Shown here: piece by piece, positions 1-7,506 of the stretch
Layout of the letters: the number at the start of each line of letters is the position of its first letter
How positions within the stretch are numbered: position 1 is the first letter of the stretch
From: Caulobacteraceae bacterium
GTDB taxonomy: Bacteria; Pseudomonadota; Alphaproteobacteria; Caulobacterales; Caulobacteraceae
Assembly: GCA_003136615.1 (NCBI GenBank)
Contig: PLFA01000129.1
Location: forward strand, 4,994-21,442
Direction: 5' to 3'
Length of the DNA: 16,449 nt
Translations under genes and position numbers: made by a program
Notes under the pieces: generated by a model
The model's database searches: none
Seen by the model: only the letters and a program-made list of their open reading frames with translations
Told to the model about the DNA's origin: nothing

Positions 1-837
1 CGGTCCGCCATCGTGCTGGGGATGAATTATGGCCCGGACGCCGATCCCCTCGCCGTCCTTCACCATCGCGATAAGGGCGCCATCTCGGTCTATGCCCAGG
101 GCCGGGACTATCACGACCTCATCAAGGGCCGCCTGAAGACGCTGGCCGGCACGATCGCCCGGCTTGATGGGGTGGAGGTGAAGGTCTTTGTGGATACCGC
201 GCCCCTGATGGAAAAGCCTCTGGCGGCCCAGGCGGGACTTGGCTGGCAGGGCAAGCACACCAATCTCGTGTCCCGGGAGTTCGGCTCCTGGCTCTTCCTG
301 GGGGCCATTCTCACAAACCTGGAGCTCACGCCCGATCCGTCAGCGGAAGATCATTGCGGCGCCTGCCGCGCCTGCCTGGACGTCTGCCCTACCCAGGCCT
401 TTCCCGCGCCCTACGAGCTCGACGCCCGGCGCTGCCTCTCCTATCTGACCATCGAGCACGAGGGGCCGATCCCCGAGGCGTATCGGGCGGCGCTGGGTAA
501 CCGGATCTATGGCTGCGATGACTGCCTCGCGGTCTGCCCCTGGAACAAGTTCGCGAGCCTTGCCCGGGAACAAGCCCTACACGCCCGCGAGGCCCTGCGC
601 GCGCCAGCCTTGGAGGATCTCGCCGGCCTGGACGAAGCCGCGTTTCGGGCCCTGTTCTCAGGCTCTCCCGTCAAGCGGATCGGCCGCGACCGCTTTGTGC
701 GAAACGTCGTCTACGCCATCGGCAATTCAGGCGAGGCGCGGCTGATACCTGCGGCGCAGTCCCGGCTGTCGGATCGCTGCGCCACCGTGCGCGAGGCGGC
801 GAACTGGGCCTTGGAGCGCTTGAACTCCAACGCCTAG
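1..837 (+). CDS. queG: Epoxyqueuosine reductase QueG (5' end outside window)
   Basis: QueG reduces epoxyqueuosine to queuosine at the wobble base of tRNAs, in the cytoplasm, using cobalamin and two [4Fe-4S] clusters. The frame is open from the first base and reads RSAIVLGMNYGP, a conserved stretch well inside the protein, so the true start lies upstream and the GTG at 13 is internal. Two ferredoxin-like cysteine motifs are visible: CGACRACLDVCP (from about base 355) and CDDCLAVCP (from about base 514), with a further cysteine in RRCLSYLTIEH between them. The C-terminus, rich in Ala and Arg and ending in VREAANWALERL, looks like the HEAT/PBS-type repeat of long QueG proteins. The stop TAG lies in a CTAG shared with the convergent ilvA stop. 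Identification is firm; only the N-terminal part is missing. Confidence 0.95.
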   Translation, partial: RSAIVLGMNYGPDADPLAVLHHRDKGAISVYAQGRDYHDLIKGRLKTLAGTIARLDGVEVKVFVDTAPLMEKPLAAQAGLGWQGKHTNLVSREFGSWLFLGAILTNLELTPDPSAEDHCGACRACLDVCPTQAFPAPYELDARRCLSYLTIEHEGPIPEAYRAALGNRIYGCDDCLAVCPWNKFASLAREQALHAREALRAPALEDLAGLDEAAFRALFSGSPVKRIGRDRFVRNVVYAIGNSGEARLIPAAQSRLSDRCATVREAANWALERLNSNA

Positions 838-2036
838 ACGGCGCGGGGCGGGTAGCCCTTGTCGCGCAGGGCGTCCATGATTTCCTGGGTGTGCTGGGCG
901 TCCCGGGTCTCGATCATGATGTCGAACTCGGCGCCCTTGGCGGGCACGTCCAGGGCCAGGCGGTTGTGAGCCACTTCCAGAATATTGCCGCCGAGCGCGC
1001 CGATCGTCGCCGAGACCGTCGCGAGCAGGCCCGGACGGTCATCGCCCACGATGCGTAAGGAGACCAGACGCTGGGCGCGCACCAGTTCGCGGGTCAGGAC
1101 CGAAGCCAGGAGCCGCGGATCGATATTCCCACCGGAGATGATCAGGCCGCAGCGCTTGCCACGGAAACGATCAGGATATGCCAGCAGAGCCGCCAGGGAC
1201 GCGGCGCCCGCGCCCTCGGTGACAGTCTTTTCCACATTACAATAGAGGGCCACGGCGCGCTCGAAATAGGGCTCCTCCAGGAGCAGAACCTCATCAATGA
1301 GAGGCCTGGCCACCGCGTAGGTGAGGTTTCCCACCGCCTTGACCGCGATGCCCTCGGCGATGGTCTGGCCGCCGCTCGGGGTATTCAGCCCGCGCATCTT
1401 GGCGGTGAAGGAGGGATACATGGCGGGCTCGACGCCGATCACGTGAATGTCGGGCTTCAGGGCCTTGGCCGCGGTGGCGACGCCGCTGATCAGGCCCCCG
1501 CCGCCGATGGGAACGGGCAGGACCTCCAGATCCGGCGCGTCCTCCAGCATTTCCAGGGCTACGGTGCCCTGTCCGGCCATGACGAAGCGATCGTCGAAGG
1601 GGTGGACGAAGACCAGCTCGCGCTCCTCTCGCAGGATCAGCGCCCGCTCATAGGCCGCATCAAACCCCTCGCCTTCCACCACCACCGTCGCGCCGAATTC
1701 CTGGGTCTGCTGGACCTTCACCTGGGGCGTGCCGCGCGGCATGACGATGGTCACCGGAATCCCGAGGCGCTCGCCATGATAGGCCAGGCCCTGGGCGTGA
1801 TTGCCTGCTGAGGCGGCTATCACGCCGCGCCGGCGCTCCTCGTCGGTGAGCTGCGAGAGTCGGTTGAGGGCGCCGCGCTCCTTATAGGAGGCCGTGAACT
1901 GGAGGTTCTCGAACTTGACCCACACATCCGCCCCGGTAATCCGCGAAAGAGTTCGCGAAGGCCGGCAGGGGGTCCGCTCCACATGCCCGGCGATGCACCG
2001 CGCGGCGGCCTGAATATCTTCGAGGTTGAGGGTCAT
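834..2036 (-). CDS. ilvA: Threonine ammonia-lyase with C-terminal ACT domain
   Basis: PLP enzyme that deaminates threonine to 2-oxobutanoate, the first committed step to isoleucine. The 400-residue protein has the fold-type II catalytic core: the PLP lysine is K52 in the motif TASYKERGALN, followed by SAGNHAQG (about 76-83) and the glycine-rich phosphate loop PIGGGGLISG (about 175-185). Residues from about 325 to the end form one ACT domain (IVGDDRPGLLATVSATIGALGG), a likely amino-acid effector site. The length fits the single-ACT form common in alphaproteobacteria, shorter than the E. coli biosynthetic IlvA. The ATG start has a Shine-Dalgarno AGGGGG 9 bases upstream. The gene follows kdsD on the same strand after 80 bases holding overlapping inverted repeats that could control translation. 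A catabolic (TdcB-like) role cannot be excluded from sequence alone. Confidence 0.93.
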   Translation of the reverse strand: MTLNLEDIQAAARCIAGHVERTPCRPSRTLSRITGADVWVKFENLQFTASYKERGALNRLSQLTDEERRRGVIAASAGNHAQGLAYHGERLGIPVTIVMPRGTPQVKVQQTQEFGATVVVEGEGFDAAYERALILREERELVFVHPFDDRFVMAGQGTVALEMLEDAPDLEVLPVPIGGGGLISGVATAAKALKPDIHVIGVEPAMYPSFTAKMRGLNTPSGGQTIAEGIAVKAVGNLTYAVARPLIDEVLLLEEPYFERAVALYCNVEKTVTEGAGAASLAALLAYPDRFRGKRCGLIISGGNIDPRLLASVLTRELVRAQRLVSLRIVGDDRPGLLATVSATIGALGGNILEVAHNRLALDVPAKGAEFDIMIETRDAQHTQEIMDALRDKGYPPRAV

Positions 2037-2044
2037 AGCCCGCG

Positions 2045-2094
2045 TCCCCCTAAAGCAAAGTCGCCTTTAGGGAAATCACCCGGCTTCTAAAGGG
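2045..2094 (-). promoter_or_regulatory. ilvA leader: three-arm inverted repeat over the Shine-Dalgarno site
   Basis: Read on the minus strand, the leader holds three arms: CCTTTAG (2093-2087), CCCTAAAGG (2072-2064) and CTTTAGGG (2055-2048). The middle arm can pair with the first (7 bp, 16-base loop) or the third (8 bp, 9-base loop), but not both. The third arm overlaps the AGGGGG Shine-Dalgarno (2051-2046) of ilvA. The middle-third hairpin would therefore hide the ribosome-binding site and the first-middle hairpin would free it. This is the geometry of a translational switch, though the repeats could equally be a dyad operator. Arms and positions are read directly; the function is inferred. 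No U-tract follows, so a simple terminator is less likely. Confidence 0.4.
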
Positions 2095-2116
2095 CCAAAA
2101 CGCCCGGGCCGCGAGG

Positions 2117-3121
2117 TCAGGCGATGCCGGCCCTGAGCAGGTCGTGCATGTGCACGGCGCCAACCAAGGTGTCGCCCTCGCAGACAAACATCAGGAGGAT
2201 CGGCCTGGGGCGTTCGGTCATGATCCGCATGGCCTCGATGGCCAAGAGGGATGGCTCCGCGAAGACGGGCGCGCGGGTCATATGGTCCGCCACGGGGGCG
2301 GTAAGACCCGCATGAGGAAGGGCTCGTCTTAGGTCCCCGTCGGTGAAGGCGCCCTGCAGCCGTCCGGCCCCATCGACCACGGCGACGCCCCCCAGACGTC
2401 CTCGGGTAATTTCAAAGATCGCTTCGGAGAGGGTCGCCTCGGCGGTCAGGCGCGGCAGAAGCTCGCCCGTCACCATGATCTCGCGCACAGTGATCAGCCG
2501 CGCCCCGAGACGGCCGCCCGGATGAAAATTGCGAAACTCCCGCGCCGAAAAGCCGCGCCCCTCCAAGAGCGCGATGGCCAGGGCGTCGCCCAAAGCCATC
2601 TGCATGGTCGTGGACGTTGTGGGGGCGAGGCCAATGGGGCACGCCTCCTCCGCCTTGGGCAGGATCAGGGCGATATCCGCGGCGCCGGTCAGAGTGCTGC
2701 CCGGCTCCGAGGTCACCCCAATCAGGGGAACGCCGAAGCGCTTGCAATAGGCGATGACGTCCCGAAGCTCCGGTGTCTCTCCGGACCATGAGAGGGCCAG
2801 GGCCACATCCCCCGGCGAGATCATGCCCAAATCCCCGTGGCTCGCCTCTGCGGGGTGTAGGAAAAACGCCGCGGTGCCGGTGGAAGCGAGGGTCGCGGCA
2901 ATCTTGTGGGCCACATGGCCGCTCTTGCCCATGCCGGTGACAATGACCCGACCCTTGGCGGCGGCCATGGCCGCCACCGCCGCGCCGAACGGGCGGCCCA
3001 GGCCATTGTCCAAGGCGCCGGCCAAGGCCCGAAGGCCTTCGATCTCCGCCGCCACCACCCGCGAGGCGGAGGCTAGCAGGTGCGGCGTCTCGGCGAACTT
3101 TGGTCTGGCTGTCAAAGGCAT
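2117..3121 (-). CDS. kdsD: Arabinose-5-phosphate isomerase, KpsF/GutQ family
   Basis: Converts ribulose 5-phosphate to arabinose 5-phosphate, the first step towards Kdo of the lipopolysaccharide inner core. The 334-residue protein has the family's usual layout. An N-terminal SIS sugar-isomerase domain (about 40-190) shows VTGMGKSGHVAHKIAATLAS, HPAEASHGDLGMI and SWSGET. The linker GRGFSAREFRNFHPGGRLG follows, then two CBS domains (about 205-265 and 270-334) with the typical FTDGDLRR and ending HDLLRAG. The ATG start is preceded by a short AGGA only a few bases away. It is divergent from gmhB across 45 bases and may be co-transcribed with ilvA downstream. Its neighbour gmhB serves the heptose branch of the same core, which supports the LPS role. 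The family also includes gutQ and kpsF paralogues, but core isomerase is the simplest call. Confidence 0.93.
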   Translation of the reverse strand: MPLTARPKFAETPHLLASASRVVAAEIEGLRALAGALDNGLGRPFGAAVAAMAAAKGRVIVTGMGKSGHVAHKIAATLASTGTAAFFLHPAEASHGDLGMISPGDVALALSWSGETPELRDVIAYCKRFGVPLIGVTSEPGSTLTGAADIALILPKAEEACPIGLAPTTSTTMQMALGDALAIALLEGRGFSAREFRNFHPGGRLGARLITVREIMVTGELLPRLTAEATLSEAIFEITRGRLGGVAVVDGAGRLQGAFTDGDLRRALPHAGLTAPVADHMTRAPVFAEPSLLAIEAMRIMTERPRPILLMFVCEGDTLVGAVHMHDLLRAGIA

Positions 3122-3166
3122 CTATCCTACGCCATACGCGCCTCACCCATTTAAGGCTCCTCGCGC

Positions 3167-3694
3167 ATGGCCGATATACCCAAAAGCCACATATCCGCGG
3201 TGATCTTTGATCGCGATGGCGTGCTCAATATCGACCACGGCTATGTGGGCCAGGTGGAGCGTCTGGAGTGGATGGCGGGCGCCAAGGCCGCCGTGCGGCG
3301 TTTCAATGAGGCCGGGGTGAAGGTGCTGGTGGCCACCAACCAGTCTGGCGTGGCGCGAGGCTATTTCGATGAGGCGGCCGTCGCCCGCGTTCATGCCGCC
3401 ATGCAAGCTGATCTGGCGTCAATCGGCGCCCATATCGACGCCTTCTATGTCTGCCCGTTTCACGCAGACGCCACGGTCCCCGCCTATGCCCACCCCGATC
3501 ACCCCGACCGCAAGCCAAATCCCGGGATGGTCCTGAGGGCCCTGGCGGAATGGCGGCTGGATCCGGCCCAGGTAATCCTCGTCGGCGACCAGGAGTCCGA
3601 TATGACGGCGGCCTCTCGCGGCGGCGTCACGGGCGTGCTTTTCGCCGGTGGGAACCTCGAGCAGTGCCTGGTTGTTCTCGGAGTGCTGAAATGA
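3167..3694 (+). CDS. gmhB: HAD-family D-glycero-D-manno-heptose 1,7-bisphosphate 7-phosphatase (GmhB-like)
   Basis: Likely removes the 7-phosphate of heptose 1,7-bisphosphate in the ADP-heptose pathway of lipopolysaccharide. The 175-residue length fits GmhB. HAD motif I is VIFDRDGVLN with nucleophile D15 and acid/base D17, motif II is VATNQSGVARG, the substrate lysine lies in DRKPNPGM (about 114-121), and motif III is VILVGDQESDM. The zinc loop is altered: CPFH (96-99) keeps a Cys-x-x-His pair, but the second pair, two cysteines in E. coli GmhB, is replaced by a histidine/aspartate stretch (AHPDHPDR, about 108-115). A different metal site, or none, is therefore possible. The ATG start has only a weak upstream AAGG. 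Related histidinol-phosphate phosphatases share these motifs; the kdsD neighbour favours GmhB. Confidence 0.85.
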   Translation: MADIPKSHISAVIFDRDGVLNIDHGYVGQVERLEWMAGAKAAVRRFNEAGVKVLVATNQSGVARGYFDEAAVARVHAAMQADLASIGAHIDAFYVCPFHADATVPAYAHPDHPDRKPNPGMVLRALAEWRLDPAQVILVGDQESDMTAASRGGVTGVLFAGGNLEQCLVVLGVLK

Positions 3695-3749
3695 ACCGAT
3701 ACAGGGTTTGTCTGGCCTGGAGCCCCGGCGCGCCATAAGGGCGTAATGC

Positions 3750-4901
3750 ATGATTCCTTTTATCGATCTCGCGGCCCAGAAAGACCGTTTGGGCCCGCGC
3801 ATTGATGCGGCCATCGCCAAGGTTCTCGCCCACGGCGCCTATGTCATGGGTCCCGAGGTGCGAGACCTGGAAACGCGCCTCGCCGCCTTCTGTGGAGCGC
3901 GTCTGGCGCTCTCCTGCGCCAATGGAACCGACGCCCTTGCCCTGCCCCTGATGGCCTGGGACATCGGTCCTGGCGACGCCATCTTTTGCCCAAGCTTTAC
4001 CTTCGCCGCCACGCCGGAAGTGGCGCCCTGGGTTGGCGCCGAGCCGGTCTTCGTGGACATCCGCCCCGACACCTACACGATCGATCCTGATCACCTCGAG
4101 GCGGCCATAGAAGCCGTGCAGGCTGAGGGCCGTCTGCGCCCTCGCGTCGTCATCGCCGTCGACCTGTTCGGCCAGCCCGCGGACTATCCGCGCCTCTCCG
4201 AGATTTGCCGCCGGCATGGCCTCAAGCTGATCGCGGACTCCGCCCAAGGCTTTGGGTGCACGCTCCATGGTCGCCATCCCATGGCCTGGGCCGATGTGGT
4301 CACCACCAGTTTCTTTCCCGCCAAGCCGCTGGGCGCCTATGGCGATGGCGGAGCGGTGCTGATGAATGATCCCGACCTCTGGGAGCGGTTGGATTCCTTA
4401 CGCATCCATGGCAAAGCGACGCCCTCCGACGGCATGATTCCGGGTCATGACCCCAAATATCTCAATGCCCGCGTGGGGATGAATTCCCGCCTTGATACGA
4501 TCCAGGCCGCGATCCTGCTGGAAAAGCTGGCCATCTTTGAGGAGGAGATCCTCGCCCGGCAGGCGGTGGCGGATCGCTATGGCGCGGGCCTTGGCGAGGT
4601 TTGCCTACGGACCCCCACGGTCATTGCCGGCGGGCGGTCGACCTGGGCGCAATATGTCGTGGAGCATCGCGACCGCGATGGCCTGGCAGCCCATCTGAAG
4701 GCCGCCGAGGTGCCCACCGCCATCTATTATCCGGTGCCCATGCACCGACAAAAGCCCTATGCGAGCTACCCCCGCGGGCCCGGCGGTCTTCCCGTATCGG
4801 AGGCCAAGGCCAATCAGGTCATTGCGCTCCCCATGCACGCCTACCTGAAGCCTAAGGTTCAGGACGGCGTCATCGACGCCGTCCGCGGCTTTAACGGCTG
4901 A
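3750..4901 (+). CDS. DegT/DnrJ/EryC1/StrS-family sugar aminotransferase
   Basis: PLP-dependent aminotransferase that probably adds an amino group to a nucleotide-linked keto-sugar for a surface polysaccharide. The 383-residue protein begins MIPFIDLAAQKDRLGPRID, typical of the family. It carries the phosphate-binding SCANGTDALALPL, the aspartate region LIADSAQGFG, and the Schiff-base lysine K192 in FFPAKPLGAYGDGG. Further landmarks are GMNSRLDTIQAAILLEKL and the C-terminal IYYPVPMHRQKPY, near the sugar-binding end. An AAGGG lies about 9 bases before the ATG. It follows gmhB by 55 bases, so the two may share a transcript. Its stop overlaps the convergent ligase gene by 11 bases. The sequence does not fix the exact sugar; WbpE-like UDP-sugar or perosamine-type aminotransferases are candidates. 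Confidence 0.9.
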   Translation: MIPFIDLAAQKDRLGPRIDAAIAKVLAHGAYVMGPEVRDLETRLAAFCGARLALSCANGTDALALPLMAWDIGPGDAIFCPSFTFAATPEVAPWVGAEPVFVDIRPDTYTIDPDHLEAAIEAVQAEGRLRPRVVIAVDLFGQPADYPRLSEICRRHGLKLIADSAQGFGCTLHGRHPMAWADVVTTSFFPAKPLGAYGDGGAVLMNDPDLWERLDSLRIHGKATPSDGMIPGHDPKYLNARVGMNSRLDTIQAAILLEKLAIFEEEILARQAVADRYGAGLGEVCLRTPTVIAGGRSTWAQYVVEHRDRDGLAAHLKAAEVPTAIYYPVPMHRQKPYASYPRGPGGLPVSEAKANQVIALPMHAYLKPKVQDGVIDAVRGFNG

Positions 4902-6498
4902 GCAGGCGCTCCAGACTCGAGAGATCATCGGCCTCGCTGGCGGGCTTGTCCCAACGGATGCGGTGGATGCGCGGGAAGCGCATGGCGAGTCCGGACTTGT
5001 GGCGCGAGGAGCGTTGCAGCCCCTCGAATGCCACCTCCAGAACGAGGCCCTCGCCGTCTTCGGCCTGAACCTGCCGCACGGGCCCAAAGCGCGCCACGGT
5101 ATGGTCTCGCACATAAGCGTCCAGGGCCTTCAGCTCCTCATCGGTGAAGCCGAAATAGGCCTTCCCCACGGGCGTCAGGGCGCGGCGCCCGGCATCGTCC
5201 TCCCGCCAGACGCCGAAGGTAAAGTCCGAATAGAAACTCGACCTTCGACCATGGCCGCGCTGGGCGTACATCAGCACCGCGTCCGTCAGATAGGGGTCAC
5301 GCTTCCATTTGAACCAGGGCCCCTTGGGCCGGCCAGCCAGATAGGTCGAGTCCCACCGCTTGAGCATGAAACCCTCGGCCATAAGGGCGTCGCCGGGGGG
5401 CGGATCGGTCCGAAGCTCCGCCAGCTCATCCCAGCTCGAAAAATCCACCAGGGGCGAGAGATCAATCCGGCCACCCCCGCGGCCGGTGATCAGCCGCTCC
5501 AGCCGCGCCCGGCGCTCCGCGAAAGGCAAGGCGCGCACGTCCTCGGATCCATCCATGAGAAGGTCATAGGCGCGAAGGCCAGCCGGGCGCGCGGCGATCA
5601 TCCCGGCGTCGGCGGTCTTGCGGTTCAGCCTCTGCTGAAGCTCGCCGAATGAGGCGGCCGCGCCATCGCGCAGGATCAGAAGCTCCCCATCGATTACGCC
5701 TTCGAAGTCCAGGGCGGTGAGCAGATCGGGAAAGGAGCCCGAGATCAGATCCCCGGTGCGGCTGTAGAGACGCCGCTCACCCCCCTCGCTCACCGCCTGA
5801 ACGCGGATGCCATCCCACTTCCATTCCGCCGCATAGTCGGCGGGGTCCAGCTTTACGAAGTCGGTCTGTTCGTCCAGGGCGTGGGCCAGCATGACCGGGC
5901 GAAATCGGCCTGGGGCGGCCGTGGCGGGTTTCTCGGCGCCGCCGACCAGCCAGGCGAACAGAGCTTCATAAGGTGGGCTCTGGGCGTGCCAGATTTCCTC
6001 CAGATCCGAGACGGGAACACCGCCCAGATCAGCCGCCGCTTGTTTGGCGAGGCGCGCTGACAGCCCCACGCGCAGGCCTCCCGTTATAAGTTTGAGCAGC
6101 GCCCATCGACCTGTGGGGTCGAGGGCGTCCAGCCAGGTTTCGATCCGGTTTTGGGCCTGGGTGCGGGAGGACCGGCTGAGGGTTTCCACGACTTCCGACA
6201 GGTCTGGCGCGCGATTGGGCCCTGGCGCCGCTGGCCAGACGAGGGCCACGGTCTCGGCAAGATCGCCCACATAGTCGTAAGACCAGGCAAAGAGGGTCGC
6301 GTCCATCCGGGCCTCCACCGCCGCGCGGATGGCCCCGGGCTTGGCGGCCGGAAAGCTTAAGGCGCCGGTCAGGGCCGCCAGCGCCCAACCCCGGTCGGGA
6401 TCAGGGGTGAGCCCAAGAAAGTCGCGCACGAGGGTAAGCTTCGCATTGCGTGAGGCGGTAAAGGCGAGGCGGTCTAGGAGGGTGGCGAAGGCTTTGAT
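4891..6498 (-). CDS. ATP-dependent DNA ligase, exonuclease-associated family, apparent AUC start
   Basis: Seals nicks in duplex DNA with ATP and belongs to the ligase that sits with an exonuclease, an Lhr-type helicase and a phosphoesterase in many proteobacteria. An N-terminal DNA-binding domain (1 to about 200) precedes the nucleotidyltransferase core, where K227 in AAEWKWDGIRVQ is the adenylated lysine. RLYSRTGDLISGSFPD, DGELLIL, EGFMLKRWDS and the motif V segment GPWFKWKRDP follow, then an OB domain ending near FPRIHRIRWDKPA. The first standard start is GTG at 6429, but the frame upstream reads IKAFATLLDRLAFTASRNAK, the expected family N-terminus where relatives have M for I. The codon is ATC (6498-6496), 5 bases after a perfect AGGAGG and directly after the exonuclease TAG. 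I therefore start at 6498; with the GTG start the protein would be 512 residues. Confidence 0.88.
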   Translation of the reverse strand: MKAFATLLDRLAFTASRNAKLTLVRDFLGLTPDPDRGWALAALTGALSFPAAKPGAIRAAVEARMDATLFAWSYDYVGDLAETVALVWPAAPGPNRAPDLSEVVETLSRSSRTQAQNRIETWLDALDPTGRWALLKLITGGLRVGLSARLAKQAAADLGGVPVSDLEEIWHAQSPPYEALFAWLVGGAEKPATAAPGRFRPVMLAHALDEQTDFVKLDPADYAAEWKWDGIRVQAVSEGGERRLYSRTGDLISGSFPDLLTALDFEGVIDGELLILRDGAAASFGELQQRLNRKTADAGMIAARPAGLRAYDLLMDGSEDVRALPFAERRARLERLITGRGGGRIDLSPLVDFSSWDELAELRTDPPPGDALMAEGFMLKRWDSTYLAGRPKGPWFKWKRDPYLTDAVLMYAQRGHGRRSSFYSDFTFGVWREDDAGRRALTPVGKAYFGFTDEELKALDAYVRDHTVARFGPVRQVQAEDGEGLVLEVAFEGLQRSSRHKSGLAMRFPRIHRIRWDKPASEADDLSSLERLLSR

Positions 6499-7506
6499 CT
6501 AATCCTCCTCCTCATCGTAGCCGACAAGGGCCAGGGGGCGGGCGGGGATTCCTTCCAGGGCGCACCAGCGGGCCAAGGCCTCTTCGCGGCCGTGAGTGAT
6601 CCACACCTCGCCGGGCGCCAGCTCGGCGATGGTTCCGGTGAGCTCGTCCCAGTCCGCGTGGTCGGAGATGATCAAGGGCAGCTCCACCGCTCGCTGGCGC
6701 GCGCGGGCCCGCACGCGCATCCAGCCCGAAGCAAACGCGCTCACGGGGTCCGCAAACCGCCGGGCCCAGGGCGTGGCGAGGGCGGACGGAGGGGCGAGAA
6801 CGATGACCCCCGACAGGTCCTTTCCCGAGGTCGCTGCAGCCGGAACGAGGGGCCCCAGCGCGACGCCGAAGTCCTCATAGAGTTCATTCAGCCGGGTCAA
6901 GGCGCCGTGCACGGGGATCGGTTCATCCCAACCGGCCGCGCGCAGAAGGGCGATCACCCTCTGAGCTTTGCCCAGCGCATAGGCGCCCACCAGACATGTT
7001 CGCTCTGGGAACTGGGCTACGCAGCTCAGGAGCTTGGCCACTTCTTCCTGGGCCGGGGGATGGCGGAACACCGGTAGGCCGAAGGTCGCTTCGGTGACGA
7101 AGACGTCGCAGGCAATAGGGTCAAAGGGCGCGCATGTGGGATCGGGCCGCCGCTTATAATCCCCAGAGACCACGAGGGTCATGCCGCGATAGCGCACCAC
7201 CACCTGGGCCGAGCCCAGCACGTGCCCGGCGGGCGCCAGGCTCACCTCTGCTCCGTCCCGGGACCAGCTCTCGCCATAGGCCAGGGGCTGAACCGACCCG
7301 GCGAAGTCCGCACCATATCGGGCCTCCATGATCGCGAGAGTTGGGGCCGTCGCGGCGACGGCGCCGTGTCCAGGCCGGGCGTGGTCCGCATGGCCGTGAG
7401 TGATCACGGCGCGGTCCACAGGGCGCACGGGATCGATGTAGAAATCGCCGGGCTCGCAATAGAGACCCGCCGGGCGCGGCGTCAGCACGGATTGGGGCCG
7501 GATCAT
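6499..7506 (-). CDS. Ligase-associated DNA exonuclease, metallo-beta-lactamase fold
   Basis: Predicted metal-dependent DNA exonuclease of the beta-CASP-like family resembling mRNA 3'-end processing factors, found beside the ATP-dependent ligase in many bacteria and thought to act in DNA repair. With the ATG at 7506 the protein has 335 residues and begins MIRPQSVLTPRPAGLYCEPGDFYIDP, the usual start. The metal motif is H37-G-H39-A-D41-H42, followed by GHVLGSAQVVV, the aspartate region VSGDYKRRPDPT, and the C-terminal SDHADWDEL and WITHGREEAL. A longer frame to 7563 adds 19 residues that look unlike the family and would overlap the divergent thioesterase start. There is no Shine-Dalgarno before 7506, but TATATT lies 7 bases upstream, so the message may be leaderless. 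The stop is a single TAG, in frame with the ligase. Confidence 0.9.
   Translation of the reverse strand: MIRPQSVLTPRPAGLYCEPGDFYIDPVRPVDRAVITHGHADHARPGHGAVAATAPTLAIMEARYGADFAGSVQPLAYGESWSRDGAEVSLAPAGHVLGSAQVVVRYRGMTLVVSGDYKRRPDPTCAPFDPIACDVFVTEATFGLPVFRHPPAQEEVAKLLSCVAQFPERTCLVGAYALGKAQRVIALLRAAGWDEPIPVHGALTRLNELYEDFGVALGPLVPAAATSGKDLSGVIVLAPPSALATPWARRFADPVSAFASGWMRVRARARQRAVELPLIISDHADWDELTGTIAELAPGEVWITHGREEALARWCALEGIPARPLALVGYDEEED
6504..6509 (-). promoter_or_regulatory. Strong Shine-Dalgarno deciding the ligase start
   Basis: The minus strand reads AGGAGG here, inside the last codons of the exonuclease gene. Five bases later comes ATC, the first codon of the conserved ligase N-terminus. 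No comparable site stands near the GTG at 6429, whose upstream sequence is CTTACCCTC. The spacing argues that ribosomes initiate at, or evolved for, the ATC position. Confidence 0.6.

Noticed and set aside
2102..2109. GCCCGGGC palindrome just after the kdsD stop as a terminator stem
   Set aside because: The palindrome has no loop, and the TTTT that follows on the minus strand is short and interrupted; it is too weak to list as a terminator.
2412..3146. Open frame of 244 codons on the minus strand overlapping kdsD
   Set aside because: It is rich in Gly, Arg and Pro with no family motif and lies out of frame across kdsD, which has clear SIS and CBS motifs. It is a high-G+C shadow.
4963..5652. 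Open frame of 229 codons on the plus strand opposite the ligase
   Set aside because: It mirrors the ligase catalytic domain on the other strand and shows no motif or ribosome-binding site.
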